Shown here: positions 38,395-51,475 of the stretch, piece by piece | Position numbering within the stretch: position 1 is the stretch's first letter | Layout: the number at the start of each line of letters is the position of its first letter | NCBI RefSeq assembly: GCF_001638985.1 | Contig: NW_017265140.1 | Location: 310,001 to 374,000 of the forward strand | Direction of reading: 5' to 3' | From: Phycomyces blakesleeanus NRRL 1555(-) | Taxonomy: Eukaryota > Mucoromycota > Mucoromycetes > Mucorales > Phycomycetaceae | Length of the DNA: 64,000 bases | Made by a program: the position numbers and the translations under genes | The notes under the pieces: generated by a model | What the model was told of the DNA's origin: nothing | Seen by the model: the letters and a program-made list of their open reading frames with translations, nothing else | Databases searched by the model: none

Positions 38395-39543
38395 AATCAC
38401 TCATCTCAAAGCCCAGTGAACATATTCTCATCTATGATAACTCAATTATAGATAAACCCAGCAGCAACATAAAAAAATAAGCCAAGACTAAGTTAGTGCA
38501 ACTGATTGACAATGCTGAGATCAAGCTTTGCATGCTAATGGTGTAGCTGAACCAAGAATTTGTGGACAAATATGACAACTCAGTATTAGAAAGATTTCAA
38601 AGGGAAATAGAGGTTACCAACACCTTGCTCAACAGATTTGAGCTATACTAACAATACAACATGTTCTAAGACTCAAAGATTTCTTCAGACAACATATCCA
38701 TCTCCTTCTATGACATACTCAATTTTCAGATTATGGGAGACAATATATGCAATCCAAAGAAATCAGTTTATGATTCAATATTCTATTTCTTATCAATGTG
38801 CTAGAAAATTCTGACAGCAAGCAAGACCAACATTGACTCAGCATCAAAGATCTGACTGCCAATGTCCTTCAACCATGATCATGACACTTAGTATGAATCT
38901 AATTTACAGAGAAAAGATATCTCTTGAAAAGATATAAAAGGAATCATCAGCAAGAAGTTTGACTCTTTTAACAGATAACTAGAAATTGAATCCCTTGTTT
39001 TCATAATAACAATGGGACCCAACAAATACATCCTCAACTATGGCATCAAGCTCTAGAAATCATGCAGAGAAGGTAGCATAAAAGAAAATAATAATCTTGC
39101 TATGTGTTTCATAAGTAGCTTAACTCTGAAACTTAGTTTTAACATCAAGTTAGTCTGGTTTGCAAGAGATTTGGAAATGTCTCAAAAAATTTAGCAGATA
39201 CTACTTCTCACTAATGATATATTAACCAGCAATAAGAGACATAACCTATATGATAACTGTAACAACAATGCCAACAACAAAAAGAGTAATCTGAATATCA
39301 CAAACAAAGAAAAATACTTTCGTACTCAACACAGATTCAATAATATATATGTTACTTCCAACTGCTGCATGCTACAAAAACACAAACACACAGAAACAAT
39401 CTGCAGATATTGCAATAAGTCTTGGCAACAGCACCACACCTGCTAAAAGTATCTTGCCACTAAAACAAGAACTGTAAATATCATCAGTACTATGTAAAAC
39501 ATTATAATCTCATCTATCAGTCACATAACTCAAACTCTGGAGA
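38395..39543 (+). pseudogene. Chromovirus gag, decayed
   Basis: Stop-broken plus-strand reading with long coherent pieces. It ends with CRYCNKSWQQHHTC (near 39400), which aligns without gaps to a retroviral-type zinc knuckle CxxCxxxGHxxxxC, with Gly-His read as Trp-Gln. Leads directly into the protease frame. Confidence 0.65.
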
Positions 39544-39861
39544 ATGACTCATTTGAATGAGCATAAGATACAAGATCTTGTTGACACAGGGGGTCAGATT
39601 TTATATCTTAGTTTAAAATTCTGCATCAATACAATAAAGATTTCAATTATAAAAGTTAAAGGACATTTATTGTTTGCTGGGAAAAATCATTTTTCTTTAT
39701 GTATTGAAAAAAATATATCATTAAAAGTGACATATGCAAATGATTATGAATTTTTATATTCATTTGAATTTATAGAAATAAATCAAGAAGATTATTTAAT
39801 ATTAGAACAAGATATATTATCTAAACTTGGCATCACTTTATCTGGAGTAGCTCTAGAGTAG
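39544..39861 (+). pseudogene. Chromovirus aspartic protease
   Basis: Open frame with the catalytic D-T-G (LVDTGGQILYLSL) near the start and a downstream DYLILEQDILSKLGITL. These match the retropepsin active site and the ILG-type block before reverse transcriptase. Confidence 0.75.
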
Positions 39862-39957
39862 AAACATAAAACCAGTACTAGAAAAAGGCAAGAAATAAAT
39901 AATTATTTTGAATCTAACAATATACTATATCATACTAAAGAATAACATGATCAGTTT

Positions 39958-41335
39958 ATGAGTATATTAGCTAGCTACATAGAAGATAATGAAGCAGTAT
40001 CTAAAACTTTGTTTGGCACAGTACTAGAATCAATAGTAGAACTCAAGATAGCTGAAGATTCAAAAATCTATCAGAGACATTATTTACTATCATATGCTTT
40101 AAGATCTGTAATATATAAAGTAGTAAACAACTGGTTAAGAGAAGCTATCATTGTAAGAGCACCAGTAAATATAGTCTGGAATAGTCCTTTTACATTAGCC
40201 AATAAAAAAGACATATATAGCACCAAAACTAGAAAATGATTATGCTTAGACTTATGTCATATTAACAAGTTGCTATCAGACAATAAATTCCCATTATCAT
40301 TAATTAGAGATATCTTTGATGCAATCACTGACACAAAAATACTCGCAGTCTTTAACTTGAAAAATATATTCCATTATTTGAAGATCACAGAAGAAGATGG
40401 TCACAAAATAATATTCATATATAACAGCTGGCAATACATGTTTCAACAATGCTCATTTGAACTTAAATTTTTACCATTGAAGTTTCAAAATGTGATGTCA
40501 TTAATACTCAAAGATATGATATTTATACAAACATTTGTCAATGATATTATCATTTTTCAAACAGCTTAGAAGAACATATCAAGCGTGTTTGTCAGATCAT
40601 ACAAACTTTGACTAATATCAATCTCATTCGAAATCTAAACAAATGTCATTTTGCACAAAAATCCATGTATTTGCTAGACTTCTCAGTTGATAAAAATGGT
40701 AGTAAAATTGACAAAAAAATCAACAACATTATGAAGTTGTCCATACCTAAAACAGGTCATGACATTCAAAGTTTCTTAGGAGTTATGAACTATTTCAGAG
40801 ATATCATATCAATGGTAGCACATATAATAGCAACTTTGTATATACTAAGATCTGCTAACAACATCAAAAACATATGGAGTGAAAAACATTAAAAATGCTT
40901 TAAACAACTTAAAGCAATACTGCAAAGCAATCTCATATTACAGCACTCTGAATTATCACATTCATTTCTAGTTGCTACTGACACATTTAACCTAGGAATC
41001 AGAGCAGTACTGTATCAAATAATAGACAAACAGAAATGCTATATAGAATTTATGGCACATGCACTTTTGAAATCAGAGAGAAACTAATCTACAACTAAAA
41101 GAGAGTTGCTAGCAGTAGTATTTGCACTGAAAAAATACATAAGTTTCTCTGGGGACATTACTTTACTCTATATATGGATCACAAAGCTTTAATCTATATA
41201 CACATGCAAAAAATTGCAACCCCTATGATAATTCAATGGCTGGATACTATATTTGACTATAGTTTTGATGTACTTCATACATCTGGTATTCGCAACAAAT
41301 TTCCTGATCAACTCTCACATCTTTTTTTATAGAAA
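39958..41335 (+). pseudogene. Chromovirus reverse transcriptase and RNase H, decayed
   Basis: LPLSLIRDIFDAI-like and KILAVFNLKNIFHYLKI blocks (40270-40400) correspond to RT motifs. The active-site box normally written YVDDI reads FVNDI (near 40540), losing one catalytic Asp. TNINLIRNLNKCHFAQK and GHDIQSFLGVMNYFRDII (40608-40892) are the thumb/connection blocks. RNase H follows as SFLVATDTFNLGIRAVLYQ and TTKRELLAVVFALKKYI (40960-41140), and reading can be followed to near 41335. The nested CACTA element begins at 41417. Confidence 0.85.
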
Positions 41336-41416
41336 ACATGTTGGAGAAAGGTAACAAGACAATTAAGACATTTAAAGAGCATAAAAAACGCATACACAAT
41401 TCAAAATTTAAACACA

Positions 41417-41470
41417 CACTATGAATGAAATTGGTGTGGCTGCCACTAATAGTAGTGGATATGCCACTAA
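41417..41470 (+). repeat. CACTA left TIR and subterminal motifs
   Basis: TIR 41417-41440, then gccactaatagtagtggata and gccactaattt: inverted ccactaat/agtgg motifs also used at the right end. Confidence 0.92.
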
Positions 41471-42046
41471 TTTATTTTAATTAACCAATCAAATTGGTTG
41501 TAGAGTTTGGTAAAAATATTAAAAAAAGGTGAAAAAGATAAAGTTGTATTTAAGAGCAAAGTAACATAATAGAAACATCTTTTTTTTACATTTATATCAT
41601 ATAGAGAGTATAGCAATTTGATTTATTTATTTTTTATTTGAAATCGTAAAACTTTTTTTTTGTCTCATTGCCAAGATTGTTGTATTTTGACAATACTACT
41701 AATCAATGTGGCAGACCTACTATCTTTTCCACTAATATACCGAAAGTGCGAGATTTAAATTGATTTTTTTATATTTTATTTTGCTCGAATTTTTACTTTG
41801 CATTTTTTTTCCTTTTCAACATAAATGAACATCATCTTGAAGTTATTTTTTAAGATGATGGTGAATCTCTATAGCTACTTTATAGGTCTAATTTACATGA
41901 TTTGCTCTCTATTTTATTATTACCTGTTTTAATTTGTTAAAATAAAAGTATATTTTAATTATCAAAAAAACAAAAAGTTATTTTTTATTGCTTGTGAGAA
42001 TATCAAGGGAAAAAGGATAAGAAAAATGAGTATAAGAGGTATTTAC

Positions 42047-45000
42047 AGTTTGATATATCTCAATTTTCCAGCAGTACTTTTCATGTCTTCACTAAATATA
42101 TAGTATGGTGCGACTACTTTATATTTGGTTGAGTTCACAGCAGTTTGGACTAAACCAACTTGGTTTTGGATATCATTAAGACTGATGACTACTAATCTTT
42201 GGTATATAGAGGCTCTCTCTAGAGTTACGACTGGAATGGAATAGTTATAGTCTGTGGCCGAGTGATCATTCATAACACTTACCAACACAAGAAACTGCCT
42301 GCAGCTTTTATCATGAGGTAAGATGTTATGGGTAAAATAAAAAATCACAGAGCTAACAAACCAGTGGATTTTACTAAGATTTGAATTAAAGTAATTAGAA
42401 GCTTCATTCTATATAGCTTTTTTTTATGAAAAACTTACTTTTGGTATATGGCATGGAATTGTATGTAGTGATTGCCTCGCTGGAATTCAGATCTTTTTCT
42501 TCTGTACATTTCAGAGCCATAGACATGGCTACTGATTAAAGCGCAAGCTGCGATTTTGATTGTATTCATGGTATATTGTGGGTCAGTTGAATGGGAATTA
42601 GATTTGGTATAATAAATTTGTAGTTCCTTGGTAAATGTGGGTAAATCGGTGAATTCTTTTATATAGGGTATTGATTCAAATGGACTCCACAGCTGGTGGT
42701 TTTGGTTGTGTGGTGAAGGGAGTGGAAGTTCCAGATAATTGTCGAGGGATGTTCGATATGGCTTTATAAGGTCCAGCTGCTGTTCTATGTTGAATGCACA
42801 ATTCAGATAACCACGTATTGCAAGTCTTTCAACCAAGTTCCTGGCATTTTTACCAGAGAATACCCTACTTTTGATCAGTTTTGAGTATCTCCCAATCGTT
42901 CTCTCCATGGATCTAGTGCTATAGACCCTGAGATTCCCCATTTTTCTTGTTATATAACCAATGTGGGTCAAGTAGTGGTTTACTGGAGAAAATACACTTA
43001 TGGACAAGTTGTTTTTGCTGATCTCGGCTTGCAAAAACTGGTGTCAAATGCTAAAGTGACTACAGGTAAAGAAAGGTAAGCATCAGTATTATTCTTATTT
43101 TAAAAAATAAAAACTAGAGAATATATTAAAACTTACTTTTCCATTTCAACAATTAGCTCCTCATTCAAGTTCCATTGCAGTGAAATAGAACAACCTTTCA
43201 CCAAAGCAAGAAGTGCTTTTCGAGTAGCAGCTTTTGAGAAAAGAGGTACAAGGAGAGTAGGGACTGCATACAATAGAAAATCAATATAATCGATTGCTCT
43301 CGCACCTTCAGTCTTAAGGATCAGATTATTTCAGCTGCCTTGAAATGATACAGGGATTCTTGATCGTGACAGTTCGATGCATTGACCGGCTGATAATACA
43401 TCTTTTTTTGGCAATGAGAAGGTGTATCAATCTTTTAGCAAATGAGATCCTTCAGCATTTTTCGAGTAGTGGCTATTGGTAGTTGTAGTAGTATTTGATA
43501 ATACTATTAGCTTGTGGATAAGCTTCCCTATACCATTACCAATTAAATGCATCTCATCCAGACCATAGAATGAAGACCCAGTAAAGGTAGGGAGCCGAGC
43601 AAAGATGTTGGACTCTTGAATGCTAGTATTCTATATATGTATATATAAAGTAATTATCAGTACAATGGGTTTATTTTTTAAATATTTCTCTCTTTTTCTT
43701 GCAGTGATTTACTTACAGGGTTGCCATTAACAAAGTCAATCATTGGCCTTAGAGGAGCACGACAGTTTTTAAAGTACATGCCTCTACCTCTTAAGTGGGT
43801 TTCACCTAATACTTCACATACGCAACATCCATATCTGGAATTATGACCTTTATGATGACAATACTTTGTAACCTATTTTGCCGATTTTGTAAGTCACCCT
43901 TTTTTGTTTTTTTTTTCTTCTTCCACTTACTTGAGAAATGTCTCCAGATGCTGTGGTGATCCAGACACTTGGTTGTTGGATTTATTACATCTAAGAACAT
44001 ATTCCTATTATTATAGTAAAACAGCTATCATTACAAGAACAAATGAATAATTTATTTATTTTACTTATGGTAAATCAATAAGACCAATAATTAATTACAG
44101 TAAGTACTGTAATTATGACAGCTCAGTAAGCACTGAGTTAATATGAGGACACTGCAATTAGATTAAATTATAAACATAGCAGTACCAGCTCTCTAATATC
44201 TAAATGAACTCAGACTTAAGAAATTAAGATGTGACTGACAAAGCAGATCGTGTTTTGATATAAAAAGGATAACTTTGTATTCTTTAATAAAGACAACCTA
44301 TATACAGTCTCAAAGTATTCTTATATACGTCTCAATCTTTTTATTGTTGATTTTATTCTATAAAACTTCACAGATGCCATTACCATGTGGACTTTTGCTG
44401 CAATCCTTTCACCATCAAATTTTTTTATAATCAGTCCATATTTGCCTAAGCTAATTACTTCATCTATTATGGGTAACAAGAAAGAATCAAGATCTACAGG
44501 CTTTCCGGGTATAATGGCAAGTAGAATAAGGTATTCATTGGTATATCTTAAAAAGAGGAAAAACATGTAAGTTTCTTTTATGGAAATAATATTAATAAAA
44601 CATCTTAAATGAAAGAAGCTAATTCTATTACCTTATCAATGGATCGTAATTTAAAATCATGACATGTACAATTGTCAATTGCTGTTTTGATTTTTTCTAG
44701 TTTACAAAACCATCTAAGAACAAGGCAACAGCAACATCGTCAGGAGACTGGAAAAAGTGTTGGGTTTTGAGGGCCTTATACTCTTCTCCATCAAAGTAAT
44801 CAGACAACTCACTGGATATAAGCTGTCTGTTTGCTCTGTAATGGAGTTTCTTCCTTGTGTCACTGTTGCCGAGGAGTCTAGCCAGTCAATCGTCTAGTAA
44901 CATCATCTTCATTGTCTTCACCGGGACCAAATGGGTGAGGGTATTATCTGTGGCCTCCATGAACCTCTTACTGCCACAGTGAGGGCATTCTTCTTTGTTT

Positions 45001-45710
45001 TGGGTATTATTATACAACCTACAGGCATTCATGCATATGACATATGCGTGAGCCTTTATTGCTGCTTTGTTCTTTAATAAGGTATTTACAGGTCCAGCCT
45101 GAAGTATTTCTGGAGAATACTCTATGGATTTATCACAATAGTTAGTTTTTTGAGATAATTAAAAAGAATTTGTTTGAGTATATTGTACCTTTTGAAAGTT
45201 TATCATGATCCCAAAATACCGTGTTCATTAGGTTGGCAAGCTGACGATGACACTCTGTAGATACATTGAATGAAGTGACAATATCATACAGCTCAATACT
45301 CAACAATTGTGAAGTAGTGAAGGTATTCTCAGTGAAGATATTATCATTGTATACATGTCCTTCATCACCAGCCTCAAAATTACAGAAGGCTTTGTAGGTT
45401 CTTGGTTTGAATGGGTCAAAAGGTATGTCTGTTAAACACAATTAGTATTCAAAAGATTGTTTTTTTTTCTGGTAGGTTAATATAAATGTTTACCTTCTGT
45501 CATATAGTCATCTACTGGAGGTGACAAATCTTCATTTTCCAAATGAACGTGAGTAGAAGAACTAGCAGAAAATGTTGAACCAGTATTTTGTTTATAGATT
45601 CGCTTATGGTTCCAGAGCTGTTTACTTGTAAAACAATCCAAGTTGCAAATGTCACAAATGTATGAAGAAATGTCATTGGGACTTCTTGCTCTTTTGTTTG
45701 ATGGGTTCAT
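42047..45710 (-). pseudogene. CACTA transposase (Tnp2-related), about eight exons, decayed
   Basis: The first exon (45710-45497) starts MNPSNKRARSP and carries a CDICNLDC...H zinc-finger-like block. Then come an exon with ELYDIVTSFNVS (45429-45190); a Cys-rich exon with CMNACRLYNN, ECPHCGSKRF and ALKTQHFFQSPDDVAVALFL (45110-44640); IIPGKPVDLDSFLLPIIDEV (44566-44321); RGRGMYFKNC (43800-43725); TGSSFYGLDEMHLIGNGIGK (43580-43500), equivalent to the D-x-M-H block of Tnp2; and YSTRSMERTIGRYSKLIKSR (42435-43034). The last exon ends near 42047. Stops lie after LLDD, FVN, HLLK and AAE. Exon ends are approximate. Orientation is opposite to its companion. Confidence 0.85.
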
Positions 45711-45994
45711 TTTTATAAAAAGTTGGTGCTTGTGATGTGGGAGGTTTGTATACAATAATAAATGATATTATCTAAAGCTTCAAATAAATCATATATTCCT
45801 CTTTTTATACTTTTTTTTACAAACCGAGCAGAGAAGCTATTGCTGGTCAGCAACATAATTTTATTGGTCTTGTAATTGCATAAATTTCTCTCAGTTTGCA
45901 ATCTTTTGTTCTCTTGTTATTTTTTCCATAAGTAAATGCCTTTCTTTCCACTATTTTTTCTTAACTTTATTTTATCTACGCGAACATATACAAC

Positions 45995-46921
45995 ATGAAC
46001 AACATCTCTGAAAACATAAATCTGAGCACAGTGAGAACTGTAGTTCGTGAACTTTCTGATATTCGGGCTTCGGTTGCCAAAATTGCAGAAACTGTTACCA
46101 GTCAGCAACAGTTTATAAGAGAAGACATATCACACAGTTTTCATGCAGGTAATGCAAGCATAATATTTTATCTTTTATATAATAACATTTACTTATAAAA
46201 TCACTTTATTAAAAGGTGAACAAGTGCTACACAAACCAGAATGTCTTACTTAGTAAATCATCCAGATGATAGAGGAGTAAGACATATTCCTGCTACGATG
46301 ACTGAGGCCTGTGTTGGTTTTATACCAACAAGAACCAACAAGACGCCAAGTGCAACTTCCAGGATTAATGCACTCATAAATTTTCTGTGGAAGAAGCAAC
46401 AGGGAACGGATGTTAACGTATCCGCAGAAGAGCAGAAGCTTATTAGATTCCAGTTCCACATGTATACAAGGCAATGCTGATGTATCATGCGTGAAGATGA
46501 CATTGTAGAGACGAACTGGGGAAGATTGAGTAGTCAACAAAAGTTGTACTACTCCTTGAGACTCGAGGAGTTAATCTTCTTGAACTATCAGTTCGCTCTA
46601 CACAAATGCAGAGGTCGATGGGCTGCTGCTCTTCTTCTTCAAGAAGTGATGAAGGCTGAATGCCAAATGGAGAAGCGGCGAATCATATGTATTATGTTTA
46701 GTCTCATGCAAGATATTGCATTAATACTTTTCTTTATAAAAAAATATGTAGGCAAAGTTGAGTGGAGAAGTTCAAGAAGAAGAGTTGAGGTATGTATAGA
46801 TTGTTCAAACGTAAAACTTAATACACTGACTAAACTATATTTTATATGTAGCCTTGGTGGGGCAGAAAGTAGTGTGGCATCCTCACCACCAAGAAGAAAC
46901 ATGCGGAGCCGTCGTGTTTAA
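45995..46921 (+). pseudogene. Second gene of the CACTA element, decayed
   Basis: Exon 1 (45995-46149) encodes MNNISENINL and the helical IRASVAKIAETVTSQQQFI, resembling the helical segment of the companion genes at 18502 and 23820 in style (KIxETVT). The following exon, after a short intron (acceptor near 46216), has VNHPDDRGVRHIPATMTEAC, SRINALINFLWKKQQG and, after a TGA where Trp would fit, IMREDDIVETNWGRLSSQQK and RGRWAAALLLQEVM. It starts 285 bp from the transposase start, so the two genes are divergent and may share a promoter. The 3' end lies 14 bp before the inserted Plavaka-like element. Family unrecognised. A frameshift near the intron is likely. Confidence 0.65.
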
Positions 46922-46999
46922 TTTTTTTTGAACTCCACACCTACTGAGATTTTTTTAAACTCAATGTCCAAGCTAGATTTAAAGTTGGCCTGACTAAAA

Positions 47000-47819
47000 T
47001 TTCCTAAAGCGGAATATGAAGTGTCCGCTCGAATTTACCGTGAATGGAAAAAAGGATGGATACAAAAAATCTGAAAAATGGGGGGTCCAATAATTGCAAT
47101 TATAGGGTTTCAAAAAATGTTTAAAAAAAAAATGTTTCAAAAAAATGTTTTTATTTTGGTTTCAATAAAAAATAGTACTAGGATTACGCGTTCTATATAC
47201 TAGTAGCTAGTCTAGTGTAGCAGCCTCTCTTATGCAATAGATTGGGAGATAGACATGGTAAAAGTAAAGAAGAACGACTATTAAACAGAAACAGTATTAG
47301 TGTTATGACCTTTGAAGTAAATAATATGGTAAATTACCTTTTTATACTAGACAGACAGTGATATATGAGACTTACCTAAAGAGATGAGGGTAAAGTTATT
47401 AACAAAAGTAAAGGAAAAGACTGCTTGTTTAGTTATGTTAGGAGTAGATACCTTATAATACCACGACAGACAGCTTGGCATAGTTTGAAGTAACTTCCTA
47501 ATACAATCTCATGTTGGAATCTCCATAGAATCTAATAAAAAATATATATTAGTATCAATATGAAGTAGGGCATAATAAATATATTACTTACTGAGAGTGT
47601 TCAGTATGATGGACGCTATCATCTTGTTAGATTACGCTTGAAACTTACCTTTCAGTCATGAGAAAAAAAAAGAAAAAGAAGGAAACAAGTAAACAAAAAA
47701 AAATTAGCTCACATTATTTCACATGATTTTTTTAGCAGTCATTTTTTGCATGATTAAAGATATGGTACCTCAAATTAGTTTACGCTTTTCTACATCTTTC
47801 GTTCCAAAGATTTTTAAAC
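47000..47819. other. Plavaka-like element, 5' non-coding region
   Basis: Presumably holds the transposase promoter. No distinct motif beyond the inner inverted-repeat pair was recognised. Confidence 0.5.
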
Positions 47820-50800
47820 ATGGAAAATCACTTCACAACAAAGAGGAACACATTCCTCACACCAACGGCTACAGACAACCGAACATTTGTGTGCACTGTC
47901 TGCGAAACCGAAAGAGTGTTAGGGTCCTTGCAAGGCCTCAGAAGACATTATACGAAAAAACATCCAAACGAAATGGGGGAGTATGAGAAACTTGTAAAAA
48001 GAAGGTAAGTTAATCCTAAAAGTAGGATGAAAAATACTATGTAATGTAAAGCTGAAATTGAGCATATCTTAACATTAGACCTGCTATGTTTGATGGCCCT
48101 TCTTCTTCTGCAAGCACTGCCACTGCCACTGCCACTGCCACTGCCACTGCCACTGCCACTGCCACTACCACTGCCACTACCACTGCCACTACCAACCTGA
48201 ACAGTAATAATGAACCTGCCGCAATGGGATTTATTATTGAAAACCCTCAGGACACATATGGCCATGAAATCTCTGACGAAGACGAATATAGTGATGATCA
48301 CATTCTATCATAAGTAAAAATTAGTAATGCAATATTGAAATAGATAATAACCTGTTTTTTTTTTGCTGAACAGTGATTCATCAGATGACTATGATGAGAC
48401 CACTGACGACGAAGACACGGACACCAGAGTAGAATATGATAGCCAGGATCATATCGCTAGAATGGCAGCAGAAATGAGAACCTTCCAATCTCTTTCTCAT
48501 GCCATGAATGTCTACTCGAACGAAGACAGCAGCAGACAGACATCGTACCGGCCCGATGACTTTGCTGACATTTTTACTGGACCCACCCGTCCGTTTAAGT
48601 CGAAAGTAGAGTTTATTTTACATGCTCTCTTCTACGGCGATGAAGATCTTGCCTCAGAAAGATCTATCAAGAAGATCATGTTTGCCATGAAGATGGTCTT
48701 GGACGTCCGTGAAGAATCTGGAGTAGCACTGGATTTTCCGACACCAAATGCTGTGATTAACTATCACAAGCAGAAAAAGAACCAGATCCCTGTTTTTCCT
48801 ACTGCCAGTTTCGATGTTGTGAACCAAGACAATGAACGACATGTACTTTGGATGAACAAACCGTCCGATTACATCAAGTTTACCATGACATGTCCCGGAA
48901 AATCATCTCAAATCTCGGCCCTTCCTGACTTCACGGAAAACCAGTGGTTGAATCTCAACCAAGGCGAAAAGTGGAAGGAGAACACATTGCTCCAGCACCC
49001 AATGATCACTTCAAATGGAATGGACTACTGGGTGGGTGATGTTGTCAAAGTCCAAGGCTCCCTGAACCGGTATCTCCTTGAGAAGTTCTTCACCAAGGAC
49101 GGATCCATACTTGCCAATGCGTTCCAGGTTTATGGTGGCCACGATCCTCGGCTGAACCATCCTGATGATACACACTTCCTGCGGTTTGGAAACTCTACGA
49201 ACTTTGCTGTCTCTACCCTGAAGTATACCATTGAAGTTGATAGGATTATGTCTACTGTTCAAAAAGACAGTGATCTTTTCCTCAGACGTGGTTTCTCTGT
49301 TTCTTATTGCCCTGCCGAAATTGTCACCTATGCTCTTACTGGTGTTCAATCTGACTTGTGGCTCAACAAATCCCGTGTTGAAGAATTCAAGAGAAGACTT
49401 CCAGGCTCTGGTTTGATGAAAGTGGTTGTCTGCCCACTTAATCTCTATTCCAACGATACCTCTGGTAATTCAACAAAGCAGTACAACAAGTATGACAGTT
49501 ACTTAATGTACTTTGCTGCGTTGCCACTTGAGACGAGAAACAAACGAGAAAATGCTCTTTTCATTTGTACCTCGAATCATACACTGAATGCCGTTGAGAT
49601 GTTGCCCCCTATCATCGATGACCTTGTTAGGCTGGAGAAAGGTATTGAGATGTATTCTGAGGATCATGGTGAAGTAGTTCTTGTCGTTGCGCCCCTGTTG
49701 CTCTTTATGGGTGACAACCCTCGTCAATCTCAGCTTGCCATGCATAAGGGAACATCTGCCAAGAAGTTTTGCCGAAAATGCCTCATACCTTCGCCTCATA
49801 TTGAACAGGGTTCCATCCCTGACGCTCCGCCGTATTCTCCAGTTGACCACCGTGGGTCAGAAGAAAGAACGAGGGATTTCTTGTGCGCCTTTGCCAATGC
49901 CGATTCCCAGTCAGAGCTATATCTCAATGGGTGCGAATTGAGTTATATCAAGAATGGAAGTGAGGAATTTCTTAGACTCGAAGCCTTTGACCCTACCAAA
50001 GACATGCCTGTCGAAATTCTCCACATTATTCCTCTTGGCCTGACGAAATACTTGATGACTTTTCTCTGGAAACAGAAGATGCTGACTACAAGTGAAAAGG
50101 GGAGACTCCAGGAAGCTCTAAACTCTTACAAGTCTTGTAAGAGTTACAGCCGAACATTCAGGAACAAGCTTTGCCACACTGGTTCGTTCGTTGGACGCGA
50201 TTTCAAGGAATTGATTCAAGTCCTGCCTGGAATTATGAGCAAGCTCTTTAGTGACAAACCATCGGCAAGTTTGTTCATTAAAGCCTTGCATGCATTAGGC
50301 CACCTGTCGTCTTTGGTGTACATGCGTGGAGTCGACCGGTGCTTCGACTACTATATTGCCAAGATAAAACACGCTGTCACTGATGTAACGGATCTGCTTT
50401 TTCAACTGGATGTCCAGATTCTCCAAAAAGGATTTTCTAAGCAAGACTTCACGTTCAAGCCAAAGGTCCACCTTCTGCATCATATCACTGACGACATTGT
50501 TCGTTTCGGTTCTGTGCTGCAATACAAAACTGAAAACGGTGAACAGTTCAATAAGTTCATCCGCAAACATTTATTCAAGACCAACCGCCATTCCACCTCT
50601 TGAGACGTCACTACAAGATTCGGCAAGCAATTCATCTGTCGGCATCTTTGTAATGGAGGATCGTATGTCGTAGAGAAACCAGCTGGTAATGGAACAAGAT
50701 CTGTGAGAAGTTCAATTGGTGATTTTGTCAAGCTAGCCCCTGTCAATTTCCCAGGCTTTAATCTCCATTTCTTTGGTTCTCGTGTCAACAGTGACAATTC

Positions 50801-51185
50801 CGGGTTGTCGACTCCCACTTTGTGCGATACACTTGCAGGTGTTTTTCAATCAAATGGTCAATTATTCCTTGGTCAGGTAAAGATCGTTCAAGCAAGAGAC
50901 TCTGCAGACAGAATGAGGAAGGCGTTCTTTATGCAAAAGTACCAAATTGTTCCGAACAGCAATGTAAATTGCATCTATACCCCAGCTGTGGTAACGGACA
51001 ATTACAACAACATTGTGGTTCTGCCCCTTGGAGGCCTGGTTGAAGTCAACAAAGATGACATCAACATCGTTCAGGCTGTTGATATTCACTTGTCCGTCGG
51101 GTCTTCCAATAACCAAAAGTTCCTCAACGTTGCAAAATTCAGCATGTTCTGGTGGATGTTGATGAACATTGCAAAAATCTATTAA
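47820..51185 (+). pseudogene. Plavaka-like transposase, three exons, one premature stop and a mutated splice donor
   Basis: Exon 1, 47820-48004 (MENHFTTKRN), carries a C2H2 finger (CTVC...HYTKKH, Cx2Cx14Hx4H). Exon 2 from 48079 continues in phase (RPAMFDGPSSS) through a Thr-Ala repeat from a gccact hexanucleotide and the acidic SDEDEYSDDH. Its expected donor at 48310 reads ATAAGT instead of GTAAGT, which creates the apparent stop. Exon 3 starts at 48374 (phase restored) and carries the Plavaka-type core: LYSNDTSGNSTKQYNKYDSY, ALFICTSNHTLNAVEMLPPI, GDNPRQSQLAMHKGTSAKKF and ENGEQFNKFIRK. A TGA at 50601-50603 (likely from CGA) interrupts it, then the same frame continues to 51185. The rest is uninterrupted, so this is the youngest-looking transposase here. 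Its codon use is clearly less AT-rich than surrounding relics. Confidence 0.88.
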
Positions 51186-51475
51186 AAAAAATGACTTATA
51201 AAAAAAAAAGTATTTTTCCCAATGGGGTTCGTCCAATAAAATCTCTTCTTTTCCAGCTCTCTTCGCTTCTCCCCCCATTTCAGATTTTTGTACCATCTAA
51301 AATTTTATCATGACACTTAAAACATTACACTAATCTACTTTTGGCTCATTTATATCAAATTCGTACACCCAAATCTGAGCCTTAACAGGTTCAACTTAAA
51401 ATTGGAACTCTAAACCAATAGAAACAGCTGTACCGTTAGAAATTACCATAAATGAAAGAAATGTCAGTAGGTGTG

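Larger units (their letters stand above)
46936..51475 (+). mobile_element. Plavaka-like (CMC superfamily) element, 4,540 bp, nested in the CACTA element
   Basis: The left end cacacctactgagatttttt and the reverse complement of the right end, cacacctactgacatttctt, are inverted repeats (46936 and 51475). A second matching pair, gatacaaaaaatctg..atgggggg and ggtacaaaaatctgaaatgg, lies further in (47058-47090 and 51277-51296). A 2-bp TC flanks both ends (46934-46935, 51476-51477), a weak but possible target duplication. It carries one plus-strand transposase. Confidence 0.85.

Noticed and set aside
47948..48301. 117-residue minus-strand frame with a Gly-Ser repeat
   Set aside because: It is the reverse strand of the gccact hexanucleotide repeat in exon 2 of the plus-strand transposase.
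48363..50603. Plavaka-like transposase starting at 48363 as a self-contained gene
   Set aside because: That point lies inside an intron acceptor region and has no ATG. Exons at 47820 and 48079 join in phase upstream, and the frame continues past the stop to 51185.
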